Shown here piece after piece: positions 31,301 to 43,340 of a stretch of 64,000 nucleotides of DNA. The position numbers were made by a program, and so were the translations under genes. Source of the stretch: Arachis hypogaea (Eukaryota; Streptophyta; Magnoliopsida; Fabales; Fabaceae); NCBI RefSeq assembly GCF_003086295.3, contig NC_092039.1, forward strand, positions 73,427,649 to 73,491,648. Direction: 5' to 3'. Under the pieces are notes generated by a model. The model did no database searches. It was not told where the DNA came from and saw only the letters and a list, made by a program, of their open reading frames with translations. Each line of letters opens with the position of its first letter. Position 1 is the stretch's first letter.

Positions 31301-32986
31301 TGGTACACGAAATCGTGAGTTCACACTTTTCTCACAACTCAACGCAGCTGACCAGCAAGTGCACTGGGTCGTCCAACTAATACCTTACGTGAGTAAGGGT
31401 CGATCCCACGAAGATTGTCGACTTGAAGCAAGCTATGTTCATCTTGTAAATCTCAGTCAGGCCGATTCAAATGGTTATGAGGTTTGGATAATTAAAAGAG
31501 AAATAAAACATAAAATAGGATAGAGATACTTATGCAATTCATTGGTGGAAATTTCAGATAAGCGTGTGGAGATGCTTTGTTTCCTCTGAGCCTCTACTTT
31601 CCTATTGTCCTCATTCAACATTCGTACTCCCTTCCATGGCAAGCTGTATGTTGGTGGATCACCGTTGTCAATGGCTACCATCCGTCCTCTCATTGAAAAC
31701 ATGTCCGCTACGGTTTCCCGCATGGCTAATCAGTTGTTGGTTCTCGATCGTGTTGGAATAAGATCCATTGATCCTTTTGCACACTGTCACTGTGCCCAAC
31801 AGTCACGAGTTTGAAGCTCGTCACAGTCATCCCATCCCAGATCCTACTCGGAATACCACAGACAAGGTTTAGACTTTCTGGATCTCAAGAATGCTGCCAA
31901 TTGATTCTAGCTTATACCACGAAGACTCTGATCTCATGGAATGGAAGACTCTATTGTCAGGAGAGGCAACCATGCGTTGTGAACCAGGAGGCCAAGAGAT
32001 ACACACTTAAGCTATTGCATGTAGAACGGAAGTGGTTGTCAGGCACGCGTTCATAAGGGAGAATGATGATGAGTGTCACGGATCATCAGATTCATCAGGT
32101 TGAATTGCAAGTGAATATCTTAGAATAAGAATAAGCTTGAATTGAATAGAAGAACAATAGTATTTTGCATTAATTCATGAGGAACAGCAGAGCTCCACAC
32201 CTTAATCTATGAGGTGTAGAAACTCCACCGTTGAAAATACATAAGTGATGAAGGTCCAGGCATAGCTGAATGGCCAGCCCCAACACGTTATCAAGAGATC
32301 AAAAGTGATCCGAAGGTAGTCTAAAAAATGATCTAAAGATATGAATACAGTAGTAAAAAGTGCTATTTATACCAAACTAGTAAACTAGGTTTACAGAAAA
32401 TGAGTAACTAAGTGTAGATAGTGCAGAAATCCACTTTTGGAGCCCACTTGGTGTGTGTTTGGGCTGAGCATTGAAGCTTTCACGTATATAGGCTCTTCTT
32501 GGAGTTTAAACGCCAGTTTTGGTGCCAGTTTGGGCATTTAACTCTAGCTTTGGTGCCAGTTCTGGCGTTTTATGCTAGACAATGGGTCTCTGACTAGCGT
32601 TTTGACGCCAGTTTAAGCCATCAAATCTCAGGCAAATTATGGACTATTATACATTGCTAGAAAGCCCAAGATGTCTACTTTCCAACGCAATTGAGAGCGC
32701 GCTAATAGAGCTTTTGTAGCTCTAGAAAATCTACTTCGAGTGCAAGGAGGTCAGAATCCAACAACATCATCAGTCCTTTCTCAGCCTCTGGATCAAATTT
32801 TTGGTCATGTCCCTCAATTTCAGCCAGAAAATATTTGAAATCACAGAAAAACACACAAACTCATAGTAAAGTCCAGAAATGTGATTTTTGCATAAAAACT
32901 AATAAAAATATACTAAAAAGTAACTAAAACCTGTTAAAAACTATGTAAAAACAATGCCAAAAAGCGTATAAATTATCCGCTCATCA
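31301..32986 (-). repeat. E9 3' LTR (1686 bp)
   Basis: In minus sense it starts TGATGAGCGGATAATTTATA and ends CGTGTACCA. Family shared with E5 and E11. It has degenerate GGCGTT palindromes (32500-32620) and the TTGGAAAG-type module (32640-32770). Confidence 0.8.
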
Positions 32987-33023
32987 CAACACCAAACTTA
33001 AATTGTTGCTTGTCCCCAAACAA
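32987..33023 (-). promoter_or_regulatory. E9 box and hairpin at PPT position
   Basis: Minus-sense hairpin TTGTTTG-GGGA-CAAGCAA (33023-33006), with one U-G pair that holds only in element-sense RNA, then AATTTAAGTTTGGTGTTG abutting the LTR. Confidence 0.6.
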
Positions 33024-34126
33024 CTGAAAACAAAATAGGATAAAAAGAAGAGAATATACTATAAATCCCAAAGTATCAATGAAGCTTAGTTCAAATTAGA
33101 TGAGCGGGGCTAGTAGCTTTTTACTTCTAAACAGTTTTGGCATCTCACTTTATCCTTTGAAGTTCAGAATAATTGGCATCTATTAGGAACTCAGAATTTA
33201 GATAGTGTTATTGATTCTCCTAGTTTAGTATGTTGATTCTTGAACACAGCTACTTTATGAGTCTTGGCTGTGGCCCTAAACATCTTGTTTTCTAGTATTA
33301 CCACCAGATACATAAATGTCACAGACACATAACTGGGTGAACCTTTTCAAATTGTGACTCAGTTTTGCTAGAGTCTCCAGTTAGAGGTATCCAGAGTTCT
33401 TAAGCACACTCTTTTGCTTTGGATCACGATTTTAACCACTCAGTCTCAAGCTTTTCACTTGGACCTTCATGACACAAGCACATGGTTAGGGACAACTTGA
33501 TTTAGCCGCTTAGGCCAGGATTTTATTCCTTTGGGCCCTCCTATCCATTAATGCTCAAAGCCTTGGATCCTTTTTACCCTTGCCTTTTAGTTTAAAGGGT
33601 TATTGGCTTTTTGCTCTTGCCTTTTTGTTTAAAGAGCTATTGGCTTTTTCTACTTGCTTTTTCTTTTTCCTTATTATTTTTTTGCCTATTTTTTTTGTAA
33701 ACTTTTTCTTTTTCACTGCTTTTTCTTGCTTCAAGAATCAATTTCATGATTTTTCAGATTATCAATAACATTTCTCTTTGTTCATCATTCTTTCAAGAGC
33801 CAACAATTTTAACATTCAAAAACTTTACTATAAAAAATATACACTGTTCAAGCATTCATTCAGAAAATAAAAAGTATTGCCACCACATCAAAATAATTAA
33901 ACTAATTTCAAGATAAAATTTGAAATTCATGTACTTCTTGTTCTTTTGTAATTAGGAACATTTTTCATTTAAAAAGGTGAAGGATTCATGGAATTATTCA
34001 TAGCTTTAAGGCATAGACACTAGACACTAATGACATGTAATAAAGACACAAACATAGACAAACATAAAGCATAAAAATAAAAAAACAGAAAAAATAAGAA
34101 CAAGGAAATTAAAAAATGGGTCCACC
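33024..34126 (-). other. E9 3' noncoding region
   Basis: No gene seen. It contains a block (about 33120-33560) also found, diverged, in the E11 3' untranslated region (56500-57010), and a T-rich run at 33650-33720. Confidence 0.6.
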
Positions 34127-34560
34127 TTAGTAATGGCGGTTAGTTCTCCTTCTTGAAGATCCTATGGAGTGCTTGAGCTCCTCAATGTCTCTTCCTTGCT
34201 TTTGTTGTTCTTCCCTCATGGCTCTTTGGTCCTCTCTAATTTCATGGAGGATAATGGAATGCTCTTGGTGCTCTATCCTTAGTTGCTCCATGTTGGAACT
34301 CAAATCTCCTAAGGAGGTGTTGAGTTGCTCCCAATAGTTGTGTGGAGAAAAATGTATCCCTTGAAGGTATCTCAGGGATTTCTTAATGAGGAACTTCCTC
34401 ATGCGCTTGTTGAGGTTCATGAGTGGGCTCTCTTGTTTGCTCCATCTTCCTTCTAGTGATGGACTTTTGAGATGAATCTCTCCATCTCCCATGACTCGGA
34501 GTTGGAAGCAACTGCCTTCCCTTTCCTCTTCCTAGAGGTTTTTCCGGCCTTAGGTGCCAT
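34127..34560 (-). pseudogene. env-position ORF remnant of E9
   Basis: It starts at ATG 34560 with MAPKAGKTSRKRKG, the same kind of start as the E10 and E11 env-position ORFs. After a frameshift, only the C-terminal coiled-coil part remains (LGDLSSNMEQLRIEHQEH to REEQQKQGRDIEELK, ending 34127). The central conserved domain is deleted. Confidence 0.6.
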
Positions 34561-34989
34561 TAATGGTTATGGAAAAACAAAAAGTAACGCTTTTTCCAAC
34601 ACCAAACTTAAAAGGTTTGCTCCTCCTCGAGTAAAAGAAAAAAGAAATGAGGAGAAGAAGAAGAAATAGAGGAGATGGAGGTGTGTGGGAATTTAGCCAA
34701 TGGGGATAAGTGTTTGAGATGTGTGAAATGGAAGGTGGTAAGGAGGGTTATTTATAGGGTAAGGGAGAGACGGTAACCATGTGGAGAATGGGTGGGTTTA
34801 TGGGAATTAGGGAATGTATATGAGTGGTGAATAGAATATGGGGAAGAGGGTAAGACTTGATAGGTGAATAGTGGTTTGGGAAGAGTGTTATGGAAAGGTG
34901 TGAAGAGGAGATAGAGTGAGGTGGAGTAGGTGGGAATCCTGTGGGGTCCACAGATCCTGAGGTGTCAAGGATTTTGCATCCATGCACCT

Positions 34990-35150
34990 TGCTGGCGCTA
35001 AACGCACTCTATATGCCATTCCTGGCATTAAACGCCGGGCTGATGCCCTTTTCTGGCGTTTAAATGCCCTTTCTGGCGTTTAGACTCCTAGAATGGTGTC
35101 AGGCTGGGCATTAAATGCCCATTTTGGTATCCTTACTGATGTTTAAACGC
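34990..35150 (-). repeat. GGCGTTTAAACGCC-type repeats in E9 internal spacer
   Basis: About six units of TGGCGTTTAAACGCCA-type palindrome, mostly degenerate, between the polyprotein end and the env-position remnant. It is the E5/E9/E11 LTR palindrome again. Confidence 0.7.
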
Positions 35151-35311
35151 CAGTAAGCTCTTCCTTCAGGGTGTGCTATTTTTGATGCTGCTTTTGATTT
35201 TGCTTTAATTTTTGCAATTGTTTTTGTGACTCCACATGATCATGATCCTAAAGAAAACATAAAATAATAATGGAAAACAAAATAAACGAGTAATTAATAT
35301 AGATAAATAAA

Positions 35312-35358
35312 ATTAGGTTGCCTCCCAATAAGCGCTTCTTTAATGTCAATAGCTTGAC
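35312..35358 (-). ncRNA. two-hairpin motif, E9 copy
   Basis: In minus sense hairpin 1 is GTCA-AGCTAT-TGAC (35358-35345), followed by AAAGAAGCGCTT. Hairpin 2 is ATTGGG-AGGCAA-CCTAAT (35329-35312). The G-U pair in the stem forms only in element-sense RNA; the complementary strand would have an A-C mismatch. Confidence 0.65.
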
Positions 35359-35377
35359 AGTGAGCTCTTTTAGAGCT

Positions 35378-37360
35378 TCACAAATGTTCAGAGCGTGGTT
35401 GTGGCCTCCCAATACCAAACTTAGAGTTTGAGTGTGGGGGCTCTGTTTGACTCTGCATGGAGGGAGTTGGCTGAAGCTTTTCATGCTTCTTCTCCATGTT
35501 TACAGAGGAAAATCCTTGAGCCTTAAACACAAGGTAGTCCTCATTCACTTGAAGGACTAACTCTCCTCTGTTCACATCAATTACAGCCTTTGATGTGGCT
35601 AGGAAAGGTCTTCCAAGGATGATGGATTCATCCTCATCCTTCCCAGTGTCTAGGATTATGAAATCAGCAGGGATGTAAAGGCCTTCAACCTTTACCAAGA
35701 CATCCTCTACAAGTCCATAAGCCTGTTTCTTTGACTTGTCTGCCATCTCTAGTGAGATTCTTATAGCTTGTACCTCGAAGATCCCTAGTTTTTCTATTAC
35801 AGAGAGCAGCATGAGGTTGATACTTGATCCTAGGTCACACAGAGCCTTTTCAAAGGTCATAGTGTCTATGGTGCAAGGTATCAAGAACCTTCCGGGATCC
35901 TCTTTCTTTTGAGGTAATTTCAGCTGAACCAATGCAGTTAGTTCATTGATGAGCAATAGAGGTTCATCCTCCCAAGACTCATTACCAAATAATTTGGCAT
36001 TCAGCTTCATGATTGCTCCTAGATATTGAGCAACTTGCTCTTTAGTAACATTTTTGTCCTCTTCAGAGGAAGAATATTCGTCAAAGCTCATGAATGGTAA
36101 TAGTAGGTTCAGTGGAATCTCTATGGTCTCTAGATTAGCCTCAGATTCCTGTGGTTCCTCAATAGAGGACTCCTTGTAGTCCAGTGGACGTCCCATGATG
36201 TCTTCTTTACTGTGAATCACGTCCTCCTCGTTTTCTATATGTTCGGCCATTTTGGTTGTATTAATAGCCTTCCACTCTCTTTTTGGATTCTCTTCTGTAT
36301 TGCTTGGGAGAGTGCTAGGAGGAGTTTCAGTAATTCTTTTACTCAGCTGCCCCACTTGTGCCTCTAAATTTCTGATGGAGGATCGTGCCTCAGTCATGAA
36401 ACTGAGAGTGGCCTTGGATAGATCAGAGACTATGTTTGCTAAGCCAGAGATGCTCTGCTCAGAATTCTCTGTCTGTTACTGAGAAGATGATGGAAAAGGT
36501 TTGCTATTACCAAACCTATTTCTCCCACCATTATTGTTATTGAAGCCTTGTAGAGGCTTCTGTTGATCCTTCCATGAGAAATTTGGGTGATTCCTCCACG
36601 AAGGATTATAGGTGTTTCCATAGGCTTCTCCCATGTAATTCACCTCTTAAATTGTAGGATTCTCAAGGTCATAAGCTTTACCTTCAGAGGAGGCATCTTT
36701 AGCTTGCATTCCAGTCAGACTCTGAGAAATCATATTGACTTGCTGAGTCAATATTTTGTTCTGAGCCAATATAGCATTCAGAGTATCAATCTCAAGAACT
36801 CCTTTTTTCTGAGTTGTCCCATTATTCACAAGATTTCTTTCAGAAGTGTACATGAATTGGTTATTTACAACCATTTCAATGAGTTCCTGGATTTCTGCAG
36901 GCGTTTTCAGATAAAGAGATCCACCGAAAGGGTGGTCAAATGACATCTTGGATAACTCAGACAGACCATGATTGAATATACATATGATGCTCCATTCTGA
37001 AACATGTCAGAAGGACACCTTTTGGTTAATTGTTTGTTTCTTTCCCAAGCTTCATAGAGGGATTCACCTTCTTTCTGTCTGAAGGTTTGGACATCCACTC
37101 TGAGCTTACTCATCTTTTGAGGTGGAAAGAATTTTGTCAATAAAGCATTGACCAACTTGTCCCAAAAGTTCAGGCTTTCTCTAGGTTGTGAGTCCAACCA
37201 TGTTCTAGCTCTGTCTCTTACAGCAAAACGGAAAAGCATAAGTCTGTAGACCTCGGGATCAATCCCATTGGTCTTAACAGTATCATAGATCTACAAGAAT
37301 TCAGATAAGAACTGATGAGGATCTTGATGGGCTGAATTCACTACCCTTCCCCAATAATAT
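35378..37360 (-). pseudogene. E9 gag-protease polyprotein, decayed
   Basis: Gag core from about 37340 (FAVRDRARTWLDSQPRESLN, YEAWERNKQL, KRCPSDMF), with a frameshift near 36995. One frame then runs 36946-35378, interrupted by stops at 36647 and near 36478, both one transition from Gln. The protease has CDLGSSINLM (catalytic Asp kept) and ILGRPFLATSKAVID. The ORF ends soon after VFKAQGFSS, with no integrase-like tail, unlike E3 and E6. The gag N-terminus is cut by E10. Confidence 0.75.
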
Positions 37361-38280
37361 TGATGAATCCACTCTTGGCAAGCGCACCAAAATTATCGTC
37401 AAGTATTAACCCACAGTGGAGTGGGATCGTATCCACAGAGATTGGTAGATTTGAGCAATTTTAATCAATTGGTGAATTAGTCAAGCTCAACAGAATAAGT
37501 TGTGTGTGCAGAATTATAAATGGCAGAAACATAAATGACAAAGGAAATGAAAGAAAGCAATAAAATACAGAAATGGAAATAACAAGAATATAAAGGGGAA
37601 TGGGATTTTGCAGAATGTAAGTAAAGCTATAAAAGAATGGGAGAGATAAGAATGGGGGAATTCATTGAGATCAGGATATATTATCTCTTTGGATTAATTC
37701 CAGCTCATATCCTCTTCAATCATGAAACTCATTGACCTCTTGGCAATCATGATTGATTGAGCCCCAATCCCTTGGTGACTCAATCTCTGAGATCTTGATC
37801 AATAGCCAATTCCTTGGTCTAATTGCTCATGAAGAGAGATATGCTTGGTCCCTGATTATACCACACATCATTATAGGTCCAGGTAGAGGGAGGATTGTAT
37901 GTCACCATATCCAAACACCAAAACCCAGATTCTACTCAAGTGTGAGAAGGGATTTCTAGCATGGTTTTATGTTTTCTTTTCCAAGGTTCCCATGAAACCC
38001 ATTTTGCATTCAATTTCTTTTCCAAGTTAATTGAACACTAAGCATTAAAATCGAAATTCCTTCTAGCAAATCAAAGAGAAGATGAAGAGAAGAAGAAATT
38101 CACTATCATTAATCCATCAAGTACAATAGAGCTTCCTCTCTCAATGAGAGGGAATTTAGCTACTCATAGCTCAGAGAGAAAGTACAAAAGATGGAAGAGA
38201 TGAAGTGTGAAAACTAAAGGTGAAATCCCCCAAAAACTAAACTCTGTGACTTGCTAACCCCTTTTCCAATACTTCCAAGG

Positions 38281-38290
38281 GTATTTATAC
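38281..38290 (-). promoter_or_regulatory. TATA box of E10 LTR
   Basis: GTATAAATAC in minus sense just downstream of the palindrome array. Confidence 0.55.
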
Positions 38291-38379
38291 TACTCTTAGA
38301 TCTAGAAAATAAAAGAAAATTACAAAGTGAAAAGAAAATTACATTTTGGAGGGAAAAAAAACTCAACAAATGTGATCTT

Positions 38380-39570
38380 CCAGCTGGCGTGTCTCTGGCG
38401 TGTCATGCTCCTTCTATTTCTGATTTGGCGTGCCACACCTCTTCATTCAAGTGGCACGCCATCCTCTGTTTCACCCTTGGCATTCCATGACTTCGAGCCT
38501 AAGTGGCACGCCCAGGACATTTTAAAGGGCAAAGTAGCCTGGCGTGCCATGCCTTCGAACCAAAGTGGCACGCCCAAGGCATTTTAAAAGGGCAAAGCAA
38601 CCTGCCGTGCCACGCCTTCGAACCAAAGTTGCACGCCCAAGGTCATTTCCCTTATCTCTATGCTTCTGGAGATTTGTACCAGCGTGGCACGCCCAGGGTC
38701 TGGCGTGCCACACCCTTCTTAAAGATTCATCCCCTTGCCGGCATGCCACGCCTCGTCATCGAAGTGGCACGCCTGAGTTCATTAGCTCCTCTTCTTCCTC
38801 TCTGGAAAGTACAACCAGCGTACCACGCCATGAGACTGGCGTGTCACACCCTTCATTTGCTTCATCTTCTTACTGGCGTGCCACGCCTCATCTCCCAAGT
38901 GGCACGCCTGAGTTCACTGGCCCTTTAATTCTTCTTCTGGAAAAGACTCCTAGCGTGCCACGCCATGAGACTAGCGTGTCACGCCCTTCATTTGCCATGG
39001 TCCCAGAGGTTGATGTGCCACGCTTGGATGTTCAAGTGGCACGACAAAGTGAGATAATTAAGCTGGCGTGCCACGCCTTCGATACCAAGTGGCACGCCCA
39101 GCTTTATTTGGCCTCCTTAGGTGCTGGCGTGCCGCGCCTTGTTGCTCAAGTGGCACGCCTTAGTGGGACTTCTTGAGCTAGCATGCCACGCCTTCGATAC
39201 CAAGTGGCACACCCAACTTTTGCATTGTCTCATTGTTCACTAGCGTGCCATGCCTTGTTATTCAAGTGGCATGCCCATTCAATTGTGGGTCTTATAGGCT
39301 TGGCGTGCCACACCTTGGTCCTCAAGTGGCACGCCCAAGTGAACTCTGGGGTTGGCGTGCCACGCCTTCGACACAACGTGGCACGCCATAGTGATGGCTC
39401 TTCTAGTAACGAGTTCGCGTGCCACGCCCTACTCCTGGCGTGCCACGCCCCTTTGATGGTCTTCAATTTTGCTCTCTGGAATGTTGTACCAGTGTGCCAC
39501 GCCCAGCTTCTGGTGTGCCATGCCAATACATTTTTGTGGTGTTTGTTCCAAGTGGCACGCCTGCTTCACA
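38380..39570 (-). repeat. GGCGTG-C-CACGCC palindrome array in E10 LTR
   Basis: More than 30 units of GGCGTGCCACGCC or its degenerate forms, paired with AAGTGGCACGCC at about 30-50 bp spacing over 1.2 kb, half the LTR. Overlapping small reading frames on both strands are repeat shadows. Confidence 0.9.
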
Positions 39571-39762
39571 CGCCCCACTTGTTTTGTTGTTTTCTTTCCT
39601 ATTTTTAATGTCTTCTCCACCTGAAATCCAGCACAAAGTCATTTCAAAGCAATGTACTATGATATTTATCAATTAAGGTATGAATTGCAATGATCAAATG
39701 AGATTATGCCTCTTCTATGGTCCTTTTTATGCAAGAAAAAGGGTAGATGATGTAAGTCATCA

Positions 39763-39798
39763 CAACACCAAACTTAAGCTTTGCTTGTCCCAAGCAAA
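39763..39798 (-). promoter_or_regulatory. E10 box and hairpin at PPT position
   Basis: Minus-sense hairpin TTTGCTTG-GGA-CAAGCAAA (39798-39780), 8-bp perfect stem, then GCTTAAGTTTGGTGTTG directly before the LTR. Confidence 0.65.
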
Positions 39799-40721
39799 TC
39801 AATGTGAGTGGTATTTTTGGTGAATTGAGACTTGACCTTGAATGTATGCACTATATAACTAGGAATTGGACTAAGTGCTCAACACATGCATGAGTGCTTT
39901 GAATATCACAAAGAGCTCCTAGATCCTTAAGGGTTTCTCTAAGTATGTGTCTTAGGGGTCCTTTTCATTGATTGTCACCTTGAAGTAGTAAGGTTTAACT
40001 CTTTCTTTCTCTGTTATGCTTTTTTTCTGTTTATTAACCATGACTCTAAGTATTTTTGTCTCAAGACAACCCTTTAGTTAGGCTTTCAATCAACACTCCC
40101 AAGTCAGTTGACTTTAGGGTGCTAGGTGTTGAAACACCCCTGAGAATTTACTTGCCCAAGCTTCTTCTTGACACATCTTCACCACAAGCATCTACTAGGG
40201 ATTCTAACTCTTTTTGAGTTTTTTAATGTTTCTCTTCCCTCCTTAGTAGTTGATGCTCAGAGCCTTGGGTCTTTTTTGCTTACTACTTCTTGGTTCTATA
40301 GATATTCAAGGAACACCCCTCAACTTCTACTTGTCATGCCTTCTAGGACTAGTTACTTTTCATGACTCATTTTTTTTTCACTTCATTCAATGTTCTTCAC
40401 TTAGTCTTTTGTTCCTTAGTTCTTTGGAATAAGCTTTCTTGTTCTTAGTCTCATTCACTCTTGTTCACACTCACAACAACTCTTATGGAAACAAACTCTA
40501 CTTTATTGATGAAAATGAAGATTATAGTTATCATTGCATTTTCTTTCTTGCATGTCAAAGGACTCACAAAAGACTTCAAGTAGAATAAAACATAAGCTAT
40601 CCTAACATCATCAATTATTCTCAATCATAAGGTAAACAGATAAAAAGAAAAAAAAACTTAAGCAGAACTCATAAATTTGGAAAATGTCAACCATGGAACT
40701 CAACAACCTTATGCAGCTTCT
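39799..40721 (-). other. E10 3' noncoding region
   Basis: No gene seen. The sequence resembles the E6 (18700-19450) and E9 3' regions in places, for example the CTTGACACA(T/C)CTTCA and CTCAGAGCCTTGG stretches. Confidence 0.6.
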
Positions 40722-42271
40722 TCAATTCATTGGCCCCTTGCCTTTGTCCTTCTTCTTGGAGGGGGAGGAGTCATCTCCACCCTTTTTGGAGAATCCTTCT
40801 TGTGCTTTCTTGTCCTTAGGCTTCCAGAAACCCAGCCTCACCATATAATTTCTTTCATCTTCCTTATGCTTAGCTAGGATCTCCTCTTGTCTAGCACTCG
40901 ATTCTTCTAGCCCTTGCATGAAAGATGGGCTACAGCATTACACAGGTGATTCAGCTTCGCCTGTGTGTTGATATCATATTGTCTCCTTGAAATGGTCCGG
41001 GCATCATAGAGATGCCTGAACTCAGTAAGGTTCCTCTGTTGTCATTTATTTTGCTCCACCACCTTGTTAAGTGCACTTCGCACCTCACCCCAATCAAACT
41101 CCTCTTGCTGCTCCTTCCTTGCTTGCTCAAAACTTTCTTGGAGGTTATGTATTTTCTCATTCACTTGGTTCCATTGCTCCCTTTGGATACTTTGAAATTG
41201 GTTGACATCTTCCCTCAATTGATGCAGATCTCCCTTCATTTGGTGCATGTCTCCTTGCAGTTGCTCCCAGTTTATTCCTTCAGGAAATTGTTGGTATTGT
41301 TGGTATGGTGGTGGTTAAAGCACCAGAAATTGTGGTTGCTCCTCTGCCTCCTCTTCCTCTTGTTGTTGTGGTGGTGGCACATGAGCGTGAGCTCTATGCT
41401 CTCTAGCCCTTTGAAGTGGATTGACAGCCAACACCTTGGCCATCTTCTTGGCAGTTATAGGCTTATCTTGCTTCACCAACACATCATCAATCACCTTCTT
41501 AACTCCAGTGTCATCACATAGCTCTTGTATGATGTTGGGAAATGTCAATCTTGTGCTCTCGTTAGTGCTTTTCAGTATCTTGTTGATGTTGTTGGTAATC
41601 AACTCCCCATAATTCACGCCTTCTCCCTTCATTATACTGTATATAAGTACAGTCCTCTCCTTGGTCACCTCAGATGTGTTTGATGTAGGGATCAAAGATC
41701 TTCTCACAAAGTCTAACCACCCCCTAGCTTGGGGGCTCAAGTCCCTTCTCCTCAGCTGGTTGGGTTTTCCATCTTTATCATTGATCCACTGCACATTTAG
41801 TACAGAAATTTTATTCAGGATTTCATCAAATCCTAGGTCTGGTTGCTTCATCCTCTCCTCATAACTTCGAGTGGAGTTGACCCTTTTCACCATCAACACC
41901 CTTTCTATGTTAGAGGGACTATAGTCAATGGTCTTCCCCCTCACATAGCTAATATACCAATAAGTTTGCCCTAGCTGTGGCACAGCATTGGCATAAAACT
42001 CCCTTACCACACCTTCCACCACTTTCTTTGGTGGGTTGCAGAAGAGTGCCCAACCCCTGTTGTTGATCTCAATATTGATCTCAAGGTGCTTATTCCTTCC
42101 TAGTTGAAAGCCGACCTCTGGGATAATCTCCCTCTCACTCACCCAACCATAGAATTGGTTTTGTTTGAATGCTGAGAGGAATTTGTACTCATTGAAGTTT
42201 GAGCTTGAGGAACCTGAGGTTGGTTCTTTGGTCTTTCTTTTCTTTGAGGTTGAGGATCTTGGTGGTGCCAT
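40722..42271 (-). pseudogene. E10 env-position ORF (plant transposon-domain type), broken
   Basis: Starts at ATG 42271 (MAPPRSSTSKKRKTKEP). An open stretch of 318 codons shares a pattern with the E11 ORF: IPEVGF, REFYANA, VRGK-IDYSPSNIERV, WINDKDGKPNQLRR, RGWLDFVRRSLIPTSN. That pattern corresponds to the 'putative plant transposon protein' domain of Athila-type elements as I know it. A TAA at 41315 (one transition from Gln) interrupts it. The frame continues with a Gln-rich coiled coil to 41042, then a frameshift and a Lys/Asp/Ser-rich end at 40722. Function unknown. I see no signal peptide or membrane segment, so calling it an envelope is unsupported. Confidence 0.7.
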
Positions 42272-42372
42272 TGGATGGAGAAAGAGTGTGTGTTTGAAGG
42301 TTCTGAGATATTAATGGAGTGTTGCGAAGAAACACAAGCAAAACAAGGTTTTACCCCAACACCAAACTTAGC

Positions 42373-42393
42373 ACTTGATTGTCCCAATCAAGT
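42373..42393 (-). ncRNA. GGA-loop hairpin before E10 env-position ORF
   Basis: A perfect 9-bp stem ACTTGATTG / CAATCAAGT around a GGA loop (minus sense), followed by the box CTAAGTTTGGTGTTG (42370-42357). Stem bases differ from the LTR-adjacent copy, yet pairing is kept. Confidence 0.6.
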
Positions 42394-42399
42394 AGAGAG

Positions 42400-43281
42400 A
42401 TAAAGAAAAAGAAGAACGAGAGAAGAAAGAAAGGTCTCTGTGAGTTTGTTATGTGGATGGAAAGGGGAGGGTAAGGGATTTATAGGAGTGAAGGGTGTGG
42501 TTTAATGGTGAGAAAAGAAGGGAATTCAATGTTTTCCACTTGGGGAGTGGCACCTAGCGTGGGAAGAGGCGCCAACCCTTATCCCGCTGTGCTCTCTGAA
42601 GATGTTGAGTTCCAAAGTGTAAGTACACTTTGACCTCCTTGTTATCTATCAAGTGGGCCCCATTCAATCTCCTGAAAAAAAAAGAAAACAAAAACCCCAT
42701 TAGTAATGACAAAATGATCATCTACATTCCTTTTTAATGCTATTAAATGGGATTGCAACTGATGGGTGTCCCTTGGGACACCAAACTTAATTCATTGGCA
42801 TCTCAATAAATTGGGTTCATCATTGGGTTTTTAATGTGTTCATGGGGAAGAAATAATTTCAATCCTTTCACATTCTTTGCGTCTAATCTTCCCTGAACAC
42901 ATTAAAATTCTTATTCAAGCCTCCACCAATGTATTAAATGCTTCCACATTGAGTGGAATTGGGCTTGCTGATTGATTCTCATATGGTAGTGGCCACACCA
43001 AACTTAATCTCTGGGCTTACTCCTAAAAATTTTAGTTTATCCAAATGCTTGTAAGCCTAGATCAAGTTGGTGAGTGGCCACACCAAACTTAGCTTTTTAG
43101 CTAGTTCTTAGCCAAATCACTCATCATCATTAGTAAATGCTTTCATCCAGCTGCACTTCCAAAAAAATAGCACACAATTTAACTCACAATGCTATCTTAA
43201 CTATCAAAACTGAAATTAAATTCCTAAGCTAATATTTACAATCTACTTCTAATAAAGCAATAAATCAAAAGGATATAAAGT
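42400..43281 (-). other. E10 noncoding spacer between pol and env-position ORF
   Basis: No gene seen. It contains a few GGCACC-GGCGCC-type palindromic bits (42548-42580) and AAGTTTGGTGT boxes (plus-strand ACACCAAACTT near 42779, 43004 and 43080). Confidence 0.6.
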
Positions 43282-43329
43282 GTTGGGTTGCCTCCCAACC
43301 AGGGCTTCTTTATCGTCACTAGCTTGGTG
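43282..43329 (-). ncRNA. two-hairpin motif, E10 copy
   Basis: In minus sense hairpin 1 is reduced to CAC-CAAGCTA-GTG (43329-43317). Hairpin 2 is GTTGGG-AGGCAA-CCCAAC (43299-43282). It begins 12 bases past the integrase stop. Confidence 0.6.
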
Positions 43330-43340
43330 TTCTTCCTTTT

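Larger units (their letters stand above)
31301..37360 (-). mobile_element. E9: gag-protease element lacking pol (partial)
   Basis: Minus order, as far as visible, is gag (to 37360, cut by E10), protease ending at 35378, two-hairpin motif (35312-35358), a palindromic spacer (34990-35150), an env-position remnant (34127-34560), a 3' noncoding region, box and hairpin (32987-33023), and 3' LTR (31301-32986). Only 48 bases lie between the protease-ORF stop and hairpin 1, so RT, RNase H and integrase are cleanly missing. Confidence 0.75.
37361..39762 (-). repeat. E10 3' LTR (2402 bp)
   Basis: In minus sense it starts TGATGACTTACATCATC and ends GGATTCATCA. TATA box GTATAAATAC at 38281-38290; palindrome array 38380-39570 upstream of it. 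It is related to the E2 LTR at the U5 end. Confidence 0.8.

Noticed and set aside
38380..39570. Regularly spaced palindromes looking like a CRISPR array
   Set aside because: Repeats are short and degenerate, spacing is uneven, spacers are themselves repeated, there are no cas genes, and the DNA is plant nuclear.
38327..39608. Several overlapping reading frames of 80-210 codons on both strands
   Set aside because: They follow the GGCGTGCCACGCC repeat through all frames (CHA, WHA and VPR repeats) and have no domain. They are shadows of the LTR array.
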